Positions 10,926 to 24,284 of a stretch of 64,000 nt of DNA are shown here, piece by piece. Positions within the stretch are counted from its first letter, which is position 1, and each line of letters starts with the position of its first letter. This DNA comes from Azolla pinnata. Its lineage: Eukaryota; Streptophyta; Polypodiopsida; Salviniales; Salviniaceae. A program made the position numbers and the translations under genes. The notes below the pieces were generated by a model. The model was not told the origin of the DNA. It ran no database searches and saw only the letters and a program-made list of their open reading frames with translations. The stretch lies in NCBI GenBank assembly GCA_037176905.1, contig JBBBWG010012335.1:1-64000 (forward strand), given 5' to 3'.

Positions 10926-11506
10926 AGTACACAACGAGAAATGCAGGAGAAGGAAGAGAAGAAAGCAAAAATGGTTATTTCATTTATTATTTGTTATTCG
11001 TGCCACTATACGGATGGCCGCATACGTATTCGTACGTGCACACGTATCCCGTGAACGTATATACGCCTCCATAGAATACGTACTTCTGGTATTTACGATA
11101 TTTGCCTCTGATCATTCCTTCCTTCTTCTTTCATACAAATGCGTGAAAAACAGAAAACACAGCATTTCTCATCCAAATAGCTCTGAGAACCTCTTTGCCA
11201 GAACATTTTGAGCATCAAAATGCATCTTCTGACCAGCAAAGAGAGCTTGCATTTGCAAAGCCGAGACATCACAATGCAGAAACACAAAACGCCTCATGAA
11301 CACTCTCAAGCAAATGATCTGAGGCTTCTTTCCATCTATAGGTGTCCAAATAGAAAGAAATCTCCACACAAGTCACGAGGGAACAATGAAATTATTAAGA
11401 ATGACAAAGAGCCCAATGCCGATGTTAAAAAAATAATAGCTGCTATATGGTTAATCAATGAAGGAGAAGCAACCGGTGCCTCGTCAAATGTAAGACATTA
11501 TTACAT
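10926..11506. other. Spacer between the F-box 5' end and the GAUT 3' end
   Basis: Contains an ACGTA-rich stretch at about 11005-11085 (CATACGTATTCGTACGTG and similar), resembling in composition the region at 18050-18430. The rest should include the 3' untranslated region of the galacturonosyltransferase. No gene is recognised. Confidence 0.45.
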
Positions 11507-14500
11507 TTACATCACATTGCATTGCTGCAAGTAAGAATTGTCGTAATTTACATATTTGGTCCAGTATGGCTTGTATCTCGACATAGCCAGCTCTAGCCAA
11601 GGCTTCATGTTCCCGTTGTAATGCACGACAGCAGCTTTCTCGATGTCATCAGTCTCCACATGTGGATCGTACCCAAGCCCCAGCACATGCCACGATTTAT
11701 CTAGTGGGTAGGTCAGATTGTAGAATGTGATCAAACCAGGAGGCAGTGTTCCAAGTTTCCACAAATCCCGTTGCTCATTCTACAAGTAGATAGATCAATA
11801 AGAAACTAAGGAATAAAACAGCAAAATTAGGCAAAACAGGATGAACCAGGGGGCAGAATCATGAGAGAAAAAGCTCACCAGATCTTGCCATTTGTGATAT
11901 ATGCCTGTGATGTTCCGCTTTTTCCATTCTTGAAGATCAAACATGTTCATACCGTATGCCCATCCACATGCATCTGGACTGAAGTTGTCAGAGATAAGGG
12001 GGTTTGAGAAGTTCAAATACTTATCGAATCGATGGAAACTCTCACCACAGGTCTCCACAGCCCCATTCACACTCCCATTCAGGTCTATAGACCACAAGGG
12101 GGTGAGATCTTTCTGAACCACTATATCATCATCCAAGAAGAGGATTTTGTCAAGTTTAGGGTAGACCTCAGGGAGATAGAAGCGCAAATGATTGAGCATC
12201 GATAGATATTTAGGGTTCCGATACTTCAGATTCGTAGATGCATCAGCAAGGGTTGTGGGATTGTCAGCTTTAAAATAGTATTCTTTCATGGATGCTGTTC
12301 TTAGCTGACGGAGCACTGGACAGTAAGATGCATTCAGCCATGTAAAATCATCTATATTCTCGACAGTCACCGTGGCTGGTACAGGTGGGTTTGCTAAGAA
12401 CCACATCTTCATTGCTGCTATATTTAACTTGTCCGTAACCAGATGAAATACATGCTTCTCAGGCTCCTGCAAACCAAATAAGTATAAAAACAGCTTGTTT
12501 AAAAACACAATAGTGATAAGTGTTACCCTCCTTGCTAAGATTTACGTTCCAATTATGTTATCAAATAGGCAATAACCCACACAACACATGCTTTTCTTTT
12601 ATTGTTTTTTTAAACGAGATGCAGGCTTTTTATTAATGCTACGTAAAAAGTACAAGGAAAGTTTCGCTGTTAGCAGTGGGATGGTGGAGATTTCCAGAAA
12701 TTTGAGGCGAGCTAACCAACCCCAACAGAACATTTTCTATCTTAATCCAGATTCTAAATTAGTTTAATTGTAAGGGCAGTTTGGGTTTTACGGACTCTGA
12801 CAAAATTGAAAAACTTCTTTTTCATGGTATGTAAAATTTTGATGAACTCAACGAAAGTGAATGGACAAATGCTAGCAAACACGTTACTCTTCACAATCCA
12901 ACCTTCATGAACAACAATGCCTCCATTAACCTTTTTTTCATTCTGTTTAAACACAAATGTGATCCATACCTTCGCATTAAGTATAGTAGAGTTAACTACC
13001 ACTGCAGCTGCAATGACATTATCTGAGAACAAGGCATAATGAAAGAGGCTAGGATCTTCCAGCTTCTCAGGATTGGGGAACCTTTGTTCTTCATCAGGCA
13101 GTGCATAAAACTCAGAGGTAAGGAGCATAGACAAGCAATGAATGCCTTTTGGTAATGTCTTCGCAACAAGTTGTCTGAGAACTGTACTCTCCTTAATTAG
13201 AGAAAGGGATTGATCTTCTGATGACTGTAGCATGGCCCTTAATTTTTTAGTGATGTATTTACAGTCATATAGTTTGTTCCTTGCTTTGGATAAAGTCTGA
13301 CCCATGTTCTTGATCTTTTCTGAGGCCCTGCAGAGCGCATCGTTTCCAATCAGAAATATCAAAATCTCTCAAGCAGTGTAAGGTGACTAGTTGCAAAAGT
13401 AGCATTTGTTTTTCTATATTCTCTCATATGATTAATATATCTCCCTGTCATAGAAACATGACCACCTGGAGGGGGAGGGGAGGCACCATATGATTGTCAT
13501 AAAGACTTATAAGGACCACAATTGTTTTAATAGCTTGCATTTGGATATAAAAAACCATCACTAAGCTCAACATCTTACTTATATATATATTCTACAAGCC
13601 TGCTTTAAGATATATTTAATTTCTTATGCAAATGACCATTTGACTCTTAGGAAAACCCATGTATAGATTTCGTTGTGTGATGAAACAGATAATTCAGCTC
13701 AACCCAAGCCAATATGACCGATTTATTTTTGCATGATGGAAATGCATCCAGCTAAGCTCGAAAATATGGTTCAGAAACACCTCTATGATGGGGAACTAGA
13801 AATCCTTTCCAGGGAAAGCATTGTGAAGAAAAAAAGCAATGTGGTACGTGACAGTAATGATTTTTGTTGGAAAAAGTACCTGCGAGATAGATCAGCATCT
13901 ATAGTTGCACCTTCCAGAATACTGCGGCACTCTTTGATGCGAGAATTCAGTTCATTCTGAAGGTCGGTTAGTTTCTGTGTATGTGCAATGCTAGCATAAA
14001 CTCTAGCCATGATTATTTGATCTTTTACAAGTCGAATAAGAGTGTCAGACTCAAGATCATTCTCTTGACGCCAAATGCTATATTTTGTGAATACATTATC
14101 ATCTATTTCTTTTCTCCTTTGGGAGGAATTTGCTAGTGCTTCACTTCCATTCAATTGTACGAGCTTTGAGACTCTCTCAACTTTTCTTTGATCTCTCATT
14201 TGCTGCCAATTTTACATATACCAGTTATAATATTAAGATCAGCATATGGATAACAAGCATTGTTCAAGTGAAACCAACCTACTGGTGAGATCAGAAGTGA
14301 TACATACTTGTCTTGCTATGAGTGTGAATGGAGCTTCAACATCTATATAAGAAATTAATCTTGTTTAAGAAACAATCACATCATAAAATAGGTGTCCATA
14401 AAAACTAAGATTTCGTAAAACCCTTACTGGTTGAATTTAACTCCAGGCTCGACGATGATGATGCTTCACTTGTTGATTTCTCCACTGCTTCTGGCAGAAT

Positions 14501-15657
14501 AGATTCCTCTCCTCCATTTTGCAGAATTTTCAACTGCTCCTTTCGACCTCAAAGCCGTATGTTTAGTACACAATTCTGTTGAGATACGAAATCCATAAAC
14601 CTATAATCAAGGTCAAGTCATCTTACCCTGGGCTCAGTTTCATTAGCTTCAGTAATGCTCCTTTTCCCCAATGGTTTTTCCAACACCCAAGATGAAGAAA
14701 GGTCAGTTCTTCCAATAACATTCAAACTGAGTGGACCTGTATCATCTTCTATGTTCGATTTAATAACATCAAGAACCTGACCATTGTGAAAAATCAAAAT
14801 AACGGATCAAATACATATGCAAAAATAATGCCTTCTTAGCTCTAGACTAAAAATATATACGTTATTCCTTTTACCTCCTTTGGAAACAAGCTTTCAATTT
14901 GCCAAAGAGCATTGAGCCTTGCATCTTCAACAAACTACAGTCAGTGAATTTGAAAAAGTTAACTTCTTCATCTCACAGTTTCCTCAGATGCATACAAGAT
15001 TCAAATTGCTTACAGTATCACTGGCACCGTCAGAAATTTCTCCACCACCTGTAAAACCAGATTTAGAAGAAAGGGCAAAAATTTATCACATAAGCAAACG
15101 AATATTGTAAGACAGAGAGATTGTCCATTGGGATGCATAATGCTAGAGTGTTTCTGGTAATAAGAGACATTGGCTTGAAAAAGCATGCGAATGAGCTTAG
15201 ACATTGAACTAAAGCCTGTGACGAGATCATGTATATGAGTTCAATTGCATGTATTTAGTGTCCTTATGCAAGCAAATGCAATCCCTGTCTATGTCTCTGA
15301 TGTGTAATAAAAAAATCCACTTGTCATTCTGGATTCGAGAAACAGCTGATGAACTACCAGGGAAAATACATAGGAGATGAAAGTAATTAGTAATGAAGTC
15401 TAGCATTGAGAAGACAGCAACATGTCACCGAAATCATTCTCACTACCAGAAGCTGACCAAATTTTCTAACCACGAGATACATGGAGAAACCAAATTAGGT
15501 TAGGTTAGGGCCACAAACCTGACGAGATGAAGTTACCATGCCGAAAACCCAAGAAGATGAGAGGCGTCACCACCGAAATCAGCAGCAATGCAATCACTGG
15601 AATCCGAAACTTGGCGGGTCGTGGTCTTGTATTAGCACCTGGCCTTCTTGGTGGCAT
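11507..15657 (-). CDS. Galacturonosyltransferase, GAUT3/GAUT4-like (GT8)
   Basis: Golgi type II glycosyltransferase of family GT8 acting in pectin (homogalacturonan) synthesis, using UDP-galacturonic acid. Ten exons join in frame: 15657-15519, 15048-15014, 14934-14875, 14776-14627, 14539-14428, 14342-14308, 14202-13880, 13327-12970, 12466-11879 and 11779-11507, giving 690 residues. After a short basic tail (MPPRRPGANTRPRPAKFR) comes one hydrophobic signal-anchor segment (about residues 19-41), then a stem with coiled potential. The catalytic domain has HVFHLVTDKLN, the metal-binding DDD motif (KILFLDDDIVVQKDLTPLW, near residue 516), GAVETCGESFHRFDKYLNFS and HYNGNMKPWLELAMSRYKPY. These match GAUT4-type enzymes closely. 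The acceptor of exon 5 (14539) is the weakest border. No disabling change is seen. Confidence 0.95.
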
Positions 15658-16450
15658 CTTTTTAGATTCCAACCCGATACATCAAACCGAACAAAAAGGT
15701 CTATGACCGATTGGCAAAAATGGTGCTACAAAGTGCAACCCGTTGTGTAAATCCTAACGCGTAGCCTAATTCAAACCGCAATACCAAACCTAGCCTAAGC
15801 CCTAATGTGAATCCTCTTGTATACCCTAATTCTAACAGCAAAACGATCCTAATGTAAACCCTAATTCAAAGCGTACTATGAACCCTAACGGAAAGTCTCC
15901 CTCTCTCTGCTTCTTTCTTCAATGTCTTAGCCCTCCCGTGTCCACCCAAGTTTCCAGTTGAACTATAAAACCTGATTCTTATGTTTCTTTGATCAACCAC
16001 TCGACTCTCAGACCAGTCGGATATCATACAAGGCTTTCCGGATCTAATTTGTAACATAAGAGTGAAGAAACAGAAGCAAGCACGGCAATCTTCTTCGAGG
16101 AACAAAGCAAGGAAGCATGTAATTGTGCGTGTTCTCTCTGTACAGTTTCCCCTTCGAGTCCTTTTAATCTAGATCAGCACACGTATTGCAGAAGGAGGGC
16201 AGCCTCTTATTTCTCTGCACCCCTTTACCGACTGTACACGGGAACTGCACACCGCACCCAAACAAAGATCTGGAGCAAATAGGGGAGAACAATGATGGAT
16301 CGGAGTCCTGGGAAGGCAGACGGACAGGGAGGTCTTCAAGATCTGGCGAAGGAGAGGAAGGAAGGAAGGAAGGAAGGGAGGAAAGAAGGAGAGAGGAGAG
16401 CTATACAAGGAGGGTAGAGATGGCGATCTACAGACGCGTTGACTGCCGAT
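15658..16450. other. GAUT promoter and leader region
   Basis: Upstream of the GAUT start codon are several telomere-motif remnants (CCCTAATTC and AACCCTAA types at about 15780-15885). Purine-rich GGAAGGAAGG runs lie at 16345-16395. Small open frames on both strands here have no recognisable product. No gene is supported. Confidence 0.45.
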
Positions 16451-16451
16451 T

Positions 16452-16588
16452 CTTCGTCTTCTTCTTCTTCTTGAAGCTTCTGCTTCTTCTTCTTCTTCTT
16501 CTTCTTCTGTTCTTTATCTTCATCTTCTTCTTCTTCTTGCTTTCTGTTTTCATCTTCATCTTCTTCTTCTTCTTCTTTTTCTTGCTTT
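16452..16588 (+). repeat. (TTC)n-rich microsatellite
   Basis: About 135 bp of TTC triplets interrupted by TGC and ATC. It produces spurious Phe/Leu-rich open frames. No gene is associated with it. Confidence 0.9.
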
Positions 16589-16735
16589 CTGTTTTCCCTG
16601 CTTGAAAAAAAACTTGTCAGTTTCTCTTGATTCTTCCTTGATCATAAAATGTACATGTTAATCATAAAATGTACATTCAAATGTACATGTTATGTTAAAA
16701 GAAAGAGGTTAGAAACAGAGACAGAAAGAAGTCGG

Positions 16736-16935
16736 GGTTAAATCGATCATCGTCGGCTGAAGCAGATTAGGAATGCTTCTAGATTGATCGCCGAAAGGGA
16801 CACGATCCGGGAATCCGATGAAGCTAAACTCGATTGCATAGAGACAGATCAGGACAAGCGTCGAATCGGTCAAGTCGATCGTAGTCGGCAGCAAAATAGG
16901 CCATGGGTGCTTCCAGATTGATCGCCTGAAGGAAA
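16736..16935. repeat. Two diverged direct copies of a ~60-bp segment
   Basis: The segments at about 16741-16800 and 16867-16930 share TCGATC-TCGTCGGC-like, GGxTGCTTC and AGATTGATCGCC blocks about 122 bp apart. The sequence is non-coding as far as I can see. Confidence 0.55.
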
Positions 16936-18575
16936 AATGTCAAGGAATCTGGTGGAGTTGGAATGGGCAAGTTTCATTCGATGTCGATTTTACTTGCATA
17001 TGCGTTTGCGTGATTCGAGCGCTCGTTGCTCTTTGATCTCCGAGCGATCTATTGGCGACTGAACATCAGAGCTTGCGATCTCATCTCAATCTCGATGCGA
17101 TGGAGCAGAAAGGACGGCCTTCGCCATTTGAAAGCCAATCCGCGCATGTTAAGGATACTCGGCGACGAAGCTCGTTGAAGCATCTACATCCTTCAAATGT
17201 TGCACTTTCAGTTAAGATCGCATTCGCCGTGATCGTTAGGAAATGTAGCAAACTGTGTGTTGATGTAACTCTCCGTTTCCTTCTGAAAAGGACATACCAT
17301 CGACGTGCCAGATTGGATGGGTGGCGCCATGTCCTCGATCTTTTGCAAAAATTGGGTCCATCTAGAATCCTCTGGATTCAAGATTATATATCGTTCTCGT
17401 CAGCGGTTACGATTCGCACCGTCTCAGTGTTTTCAATTGCGATGTTATCGGCATCGAGAGAAGTATAGGATGTCCGAGTTAGATTTCTGGGGGCATGATC
17501 CTTGATGCCGAATATTAGGCACTCGAGCGATTGAAATTCGATTCAGCAGAAGCGGATGAGCTCGATTACAGATAATCACAGATTGGCTGAGAACTGTAAC
17601 GGCTTGCAATGAGACCTAATTGGCTTTATATGCAAGGTCATGAAGACTAGGAACTCAATCATCAAGAACTGCAGTTTCTTCTTCACTGTCCTCGCCGTCA
17701 TGTTTGTTTCCATTTTCTTATTCTTCTTCGTGCAAATGTATGTTTGCACCATACAAAAAAACCCTTGTGATCAAAACTTCTTCAAGAGTACCGATGCAGC
17801 AAGGTCGGTGCTATCAATACTACACGACAAAATTTTGTTTCCGCTCATCCTTCTTCTTAAGCGCATGATCACAAAATCGAGCTTTATTCTCAACAAAATC
17901 TGTTCTCGCTTTTGATTTCTGCACTCGAAGCAAATCAAAACAGAGTGTGTTCTACGAGCGCGACAAAGCAAGAACAAGAGCGGGATGGATCCCTAAAAAC
18001 TGGAAAACAAAAATCAATACATCGGCGCATCGATCACGAATATACGCCCATGCATGCATGTAACAAATACAAGGTCGCGCTTGCAGATACGTACGAGCGA
18101 AGATACGTATATATGGAGACAAATACATGTACAAATGCAGATATATACACATCGGTATACAGACAAACACAGATCGATCGTAGAGATACACGCCCCTGAG
18201 CCTGCTGTATCTATACCTAGTACAAATACAAGCACGTACGAAGATCTGCGATAGATACTGGGCACGGGTGCACGTCTCGAGACTTGTATCCCACATCTGT
18301 ACAAATACAAGCCACACGGAGACGTGTGTGTACACGTATAGATACCTGGGTACAAGTACAGGTACCTACATTGGATGGTGTATTTGCCGATCCGTATGTA
18401 CGGACGGGAATACGTATACGGTTGCCGGTCCGTATTTCCGGCGGTTAAATTAGACGAGAAAAATAAGAAAAGGGAAGAAGAAGAAAGAGAAGAAGAGCAA
18501 AGAAAAGAAAGGAAGGAAGCGAGTTCAAAATTGGCAACCTTCGAAGCTCCTCCACGTCTCGTCTCTGCAGCTCTA
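16936..18575. other. Spacer upstream of the Tudor-like gene, with an ACGTA-rich tract
   Basis: A 138-codon open frame at 17052-17468 (+) has no family I recognise and no good context. From about 18050 to 18430 the DNA is a loose repetition of TACGTATA, ACAAATACA and GTACA words that is open in several frames on both strands, a sign of low complexity rather than coding. A purine-rich GAAGAAGAAAGAG stretch at 18473-18520 precedes the start codon at 18576. Confidence 0.4.
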
Positions 18576-21500
18576 ATGGCGGAGCTCGGTGTTCGTCTCT
18601 TCCCTTCCCCGCAGTCTAACAGGTTTTGCTTCCTAGTTCTTCCTGTTCCTTTGTTTTTTTTCTTTAGCATTCTTCGGCCTTCTACCCTGCGTTGCCCCCA
18701 AAGTGTTCGTTTTTTTCCTCGCTTTCTCGTGAATCCCGGTTTTTCATCCATTCCATTTCTTCGTGCGGCTTTTCTTCCGTTTTCCCCCCGTTCTTTGCTT
18801 CTGCTTCTGTGCATACCTACCCCCTTTTTCCTTCCTTCCTTCCTTCCTTCTCATGCTTGGTTTTAGTTGCAGGGATTCTGAACAGAAAGGATCGAAGATC
18901 GGGGTTTTCCCTCCGTTCGTGGACAGTTCTGTCAGTAGAGTAGCGAGTACAGCTGCCGGTTGTGTCCCTGCATCTCCTTCACGTCTTCATCTTTACGAAA
19001 CTTCTCACGAGACCACTGGGTTTTCAGCTCAACAAATGGAGGTAGTCAAGGAGAGGATTAGCACCAAGTCAGATGAAGGAGGGCAAGGGAAAGAAACAGA
19101 AGAAGGAAAAGAAGGCGACAAAGAAATGGTACTAGTTGAAGATGAAGGTAACAAGCACGATGGCCAAACGAAGTTTTTTTCCAAATCGAGTATGGAAAAT
19201 AACGTGAATATAAGCTTTGTTGGTGAATCTAAAGAAAACAAGTCCCAAGATAACATGCAAGTACTGCCTGTTTCTGCTGAAGGGTCATGGTTTAGCCATG
19301 GTAATCAAGTCACTGTTGAGAAGATATGTAACGGCCAAAGTGATCTATTTGTAAGAGGTTCCGAATCTGCTACTGTAGTTCAACCAACAAAATCTCCCAT
19401 GTCACAAATCAGTATTGTGGATAAAAAAGCTCCAGGTAATAGTCCAGATTCAGTTAACCTTCCACTGAAGAGATCAGGTGAATATACAAACAATGAAAGT
19501 GGTGAAGATGGGCACAGTAAAGATAGAAATGTTGATGATACAACCGCTAAGGTTATGGAGAAAAAAATGGAAGATGGTCATGATCCTGAACGAGATGTGG
19601 CTACAGAATCTGGCTCTCAGCTAAATGATAGGGAAGATGATGTAATGGATTACAACTCAATGGCATCGCAATCTCATCGTAAGTTCTTTTCTTTTCTAGT
19701 CTTAGAAAACGGTTTGTGCTCCTTGACGGTGTTATGTTGGAATGGTTTTAATTCTTTCCGAAGATTCTTCTGTCACAGAGACGCGTCCATTCCACTTCCA
19801 TGTCCTTGGGGTTCCTATCTTCATGAGTATTTTAGTATGTAAATCTTTATTTGGTAACTTGTTTATTGTACAATTATTTGTCTAATAAACTGGCAGCGTA
19901 ATTCTTTCGAATTTATTAATTGACTTTGATTCATAGGCATATTACGTGTGTTCTTGCATTTCAAGGTAAATTTTATGTTTACACTGGGATTTGTTTCTAA
20001 TTATCTTACTATTTTTCGCTTTCACTTTCTAAATAATTGATACTGTTTCTTATTCAAACAACCCTTTGATGTACCAAAAACATTTGTGATGGCTTCTGCA
20101 AATATCATTTTCTCATATGTTCTTATGTATGATGTAAGCAGAGGAGCCTACCCCTGGAGTAGTGCATGGTTCGATTGCTCACGGAGCTACTCTCCCTTCT
20201 ACGGAGGCTATTAGGGTAGGAAGTATACAACCTACAGGTGGCGAAGATTCTGCCGAGGAGAATGCTTCTGTAGAGGGTCCATTCAGTAATGATGCAAATA
20301 TGTCAGGAAGTCCACGCTGCACCGAGGAATCAGAAACATGTCAAACTGTTAAAGGAATTGCACCAAATAATCCATTAAGTGAGACAGAAAAAGGTGCTGG
20401 AGAAATAGAAATTAGTGGTACTAGTTTAATTAATAGAGGAATTGAGGCAGTCGTTGAAGAAAGGGAAACAATTATAATCAAAGAAACGGAAAGAGAAGTG
20501 ATTGAAGAAGTGTATACGGTGATTGAAAAAACGAATGCCACAGGCTATCAGCACTGGGAGATTGAAGAAGTGCATACAGTATGTACTAAAGAAATGCATA
20601 CAACACGTGAGAATGTGGAGATTCAAACAGGATCATCTTTGGGTGATTTTCATGATGAAGTGACATCAACTGGAATATCCGTTGAGCATGGGCTTAATCC
20701 ATCTATTGAATCCCAAGACATTGAGTTATTCTCAGTAGAGGAACTTGTGCGAGGAGAATCGCTGGCTGATAACAATGAAAGAAGGGATTTAAGCATAGAG
20801 ACACAGGTTTCTGAATCTCAGATTGATAGCGCAAAAGAGAGAGGTAATATGGCTGAAGAATATGCAAATCAGACACAGGTTATTCAAACTGACTATATAC
20901 CCAGCATAGCTGAGGAACCCTCAAAAAATCAGGTTCAGATCACAAGTACAAAGATCACTCAAGTTCAAACTGAGGGGTCAAGAGAGAACTTAGTTAGAGC
21001 CAGAAAGTCTCCTGATCATATAGTGACTTCAATGGAGATCCCTGAAGCAAAAGCTGATAGCTGCACAATCGAGAGCCAAAAAACAACTGAATCAACTCCC
21101 ATTATGCAACCTGAATCTACGAGTAAAGCAGAGGATTCGCATATGCAGGACAATCAAATCGGTCAGGTATGAGTATGTTTAGTGGTTATTTGCCTTTGCA
21201 CTCCACTGATTCTGATTGTAGTTCCTGATGTTTTTCACTATCTATTTGATGATGCACAGGATGTTAGTGAACAAGAACTACAGGAAATCAAAGGTTGTAA
21301 AGTATGGAAGAGATTTGGAAGGAAAAAATATCTAGGAGATATTGTTGATTATGATCCAGAAAACAAGTGGTTCAAGGTGAGAAACTCGGTATTAGGTTTA
21401 GGGTTTTATGTGAACTTCCACTACTGCTATTTATGCCCTGAAAATGGTCTCTAAGTTTGTGATTAATCTGGTACCTAATTCATATTACATATGGTTCCTA

Positions 21501-22812
21501 ATTGATGGATATCACTATTAATCTTGAGAAAATGATTAGGTTGTATATGAGGATGGGGATGCAGAAGATTTAGACTTGAATGAGATTAAGGAGATCCTGC
21601 TGCCTCGAGGCACTTTGCCCAAATCGGTATCAAAGAAAAGGGTTCATACCGATGACGAATCCGATGAAGGGAGGTATAATGGGTTGCTTTTTAAACTCTA
21701 TATTCCTGTTTTATACTTTTCCCTGGACTTCAGAAGATCTATGAACCTTAGTGCATCTATGTTGTCATATTTAGAACTTCGAAACAGCAAATGAGGTCTC
21801 AGACTCCAAAGAAGCCCAAAGCAACTGAAGGAACAAAATCAAGAGCAAAAAGGACACCAGACAAAGCAAAAAGACCTTACAGAAGAAAGAAACAGGCGCA
21901 AGTTGAACCCTCAATGTCGAAGGATGTAAGCTCTACAACTGAGTCTACAATGACAGGAAATGAGGCAAGTGAAACTGACTCAGCAATACCACAGGAAACC
22001 CCAATGAAGAGCCAAGGAAGAAAGAAGAGAACGCAGTCTGATGCAGAGGTTTCTACGAGCAGCAAACTGCCACCTCGTATTGCACCTGCTGAGGGAGAAG
22101 AGACCAAAGGAAAGAGGGAAAGAAAAAGGAAAATACAATTCGATGCCGAGGTGTCGACAGGCAACACTAAAGCCCTGGACACAACTGATGACATCACGCA
22201 GGTGACACAAACAAGCAAAGACGAAATTACATCAGACCAGAATAATAACAAAAAGCAGAAAATAGATGAGAATATTGAAGAGTTAAAGTGTGATCGATCA
22301 GAATCAGATGCCGTTGAGACGGCTGCACTCATTGGAAAGCAAGTTGGGAAGGATTTTAATGGTACATTCTGCATTTGAGTCGTTATGCAATTTGATGAGA
22401 GTGAGAAGTACTTTAAGGTCAGTATAGACAATGCGATGCATTAATACTGCCACAAGTTTTTGTTTCTCTGAAAGAGTAACTGACGTGTTTCTCTGAAAGA
22501 GTAACTGCCGTGATAACACCCTAACAGGAATCAGTGTGATAGCATTTGATGATCTAGTCACAAAGCCTGATTGGTCATACAAGTTCTTGTTCAAACAACA
22601 GATGTGATTACACTTAATTTTGGGGAAATAAAAATGAACATTACGGTGCTTTAGAAGTATTCTGTGAAGTCAAATCTTCATTTAAATATTTACTTTTATG
22701 TGATATTTATTGAAAACAGGTGAAGTATGAAGGTGGAGATGAGGAAGAGCTTCATTTGGCTGAGCTGGAGACTGTTCTTATTCAGGAGGAAATCATTAAC
22801 TGCAACAGCTAA
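18576..22812 (+). CDS. Nuclear Tudor-like domain protein with an in-frame TGA in the second Tudor domain
   Basis: Seven exons join in frame: 18576-18622, 18873-19678, 20142-21166, 21260-21376, 21540-21673, 21775-22417 and 22720-22812, a 955-codon frame. Residues 1-626 are long, acidic, Ser/Thr/Glu-rich and probably disordered. A Tudor-like domain follows (KGCKVWKRFGRKKYLGDIVD, then KWFKVVYEDGDAEDLDLNEI). Next comes a Lys/Arg-rich linker with likely nuclear localisation signals (KRPYRRKK, KRERKRK). A second Tudor-like domain (GKQVGKDFNGTFC, VVMQFDESEKYFKV, KYEGGDEEELHLAELE) is interrupted at codon 911 by TGA (22376-22378), exactly where family members usually have Gly. The product would be 910 residues unless read through, edited or mis-sequenced. 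Tandem Tudor-like domains of this kind (PTM/DIR17-like) suggest a histone-mark reader; the exact family is uncertain. Confidence 0.85.
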
Positions 22813-23984
22813 TCAATGAGAACTCTAGCATCATACTCGTTGGGAATGGCTATTACCATTTCAAATTTCAAGGCGTAGAAGGGAATATGTGTGTAAATAA
22901 CCTTCGATGCGAGGCTTTTTTGTTTCCGACAGGAAAAATCCTCATCCAGAGTTGGTCGGTAGAGGTTTCTCGTGTAAGTAGTTTTTCCCTTGAGATACCT
23001 GTGAATAAGAAGATGGAATTGCCTAAAGGTTCTCATACTTGTATTAGAACTTACACTTTGATGTGTATCGACATGCTAATGATTTCTGTAAAATCCTAGA
23101 GGCACGCCCTTCAAACAAACAGGCTAGAGTTTGTTGGAGTGAGTTTGTGCTGTTTTAGGATCCCATTTTCGGATCTACATGCAGGATGCATATATTTCCT
23201 GTTTGGAAACTGAAATGGATTTCCTGATATTGTCTAGTTTGTGGGTGCTTGGACGTTCAGAATGTGTAGAAAGAACTCTAATTAAACCAGTATTAAACCA
23301 TACTTGTTTTTGTTAATCTCCATAATAGAAGTTTCAAATAGCTGTTCTCTTCTTCATTCCATTTATGCAAATGCAAAATATATTTCAGTCGTTTGTCTTT
23401 CGATTGTACTCTGGCAAGTTAATGATGTTAATGAAGATGTATTTTTGCTGATCACACTGTATGCTGATTCTGGAGAAAGAGCAAGTCCATACTTAATACT
23501 TTCCTTGTTCAGGGTTTTGGGTTTAGGTGAATCCTCCGTTTGAGTGGAGATATGGGCTGGCTAATAGCTAAATTGAGAAAGGTTTCTTTAACTCCTTTCG
23601 AGAATACAAGCAACCTAGTAGCTGTTCAAGGGTGAAATTTTTCTTTAGACGTGAAGATCGGCTCCTACATGATGTAGGATCAAACAGATGTTCCGACATT
23701 CTATGCTTGCACTTGCAAGAGGAGTTTTTGGGCTTCAGCTGCACAAGATGGTGGTAGGTTTTATAGCAGAAATCGAGCAGCTTGCAGAGCATAATAGAGC
23801 TCGAAAGATTGGACATATCAAAGGTGAGGTAGATGATCGATGCTAACGAGGTTGTCGCTTCCAAAGCACTTGCACGATCGCTCGAGAAAAGGCTCTCCTT
23901 CGCCAAGAACAACTTGTTGCTTCAAAGATGTACCTTGGCAGCCGACGACACCGCTAGGAAACGAACCACAATCTTCCTCCTTGG
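22813..23984. other. Spacer without a supported gene
   Basis: The 3' region of the Tudor-like gene followed by unique sequence. A plus-strand stretch near 23700-23940 reads as Leu/Glu/Lys-rich peptide in two alternating frames (for example IAEIEQLAEHNRARKIGHIK), which could be the remnant of a coiled-coil exon. There is no start, no continuity and no family match, so no gene is called. Confidence 0.4.
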
Positions 23985-24190
23985 TCAAGGTCAAGGTCAA
24001 GATCAAGATCAAGATCAAGATCAAGGTCAAGATCAAAATAAAGGCCAAGGTCAAGGTCAAGGTCAAGGTCAAAATAAAGGCCAAGGCCAAGGTCAAGGTC
24101 AAGATCAAGATCAAAGGTCAAGGTCAAGATCAAAGCTCAAGATCAAGATAAAGGTCAAGGTCAAGGTTAAGGTCAAGGTCAAAGTCAACG
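23985..24190 (+). repeat. Hexamer array (GGTCAA/GATCAA)n
   Basis: About 34 units of AAGGTC and AAGATC, with occasional AAATAAAGGCC variants. The hexamer keeps frames open, giving GlnGly, LysVal/LysIle or LeuThr dipeptide runs depending on frame and strand; these are not evidence of a gene. It ends about 170 bp before the start codon of the EH-domain gene. Confidence 0.92.
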
Positions 24191-24282
24191 AAGATGGGTC
24201 AAGGTCAAACAGAGGCAGGGGCAGATTTGTAAATACCGGAAACGACATTTTGTGCTCTATTTTTGAATCCTTCTCTTCTCTT

Positions 24283-24284
24283 CT

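Noticed and set aside
10618-11211. 197-codon plus-strand open frame with repeated SLGNGYGDRCSK peptide
   Set aside because: It is the antisense reading of the 51-bp minisatellite; a unit divisible by three keeps frames open on both strands. There is no family match, and it overlaps the F-box start.
12590-12730. Possible retroelement tail in a GAUT intron (T-rich run, TTTTATTAATGC)
   Set aside because: Too short, with no coding remnant or target duplication, so no element is called.
17052-17468. 138-codon plus-strand frame
   Set aside because: The sequence is not similar to anything I know and lies in repeat-bearing spacer; no promoter or splice context supports it.
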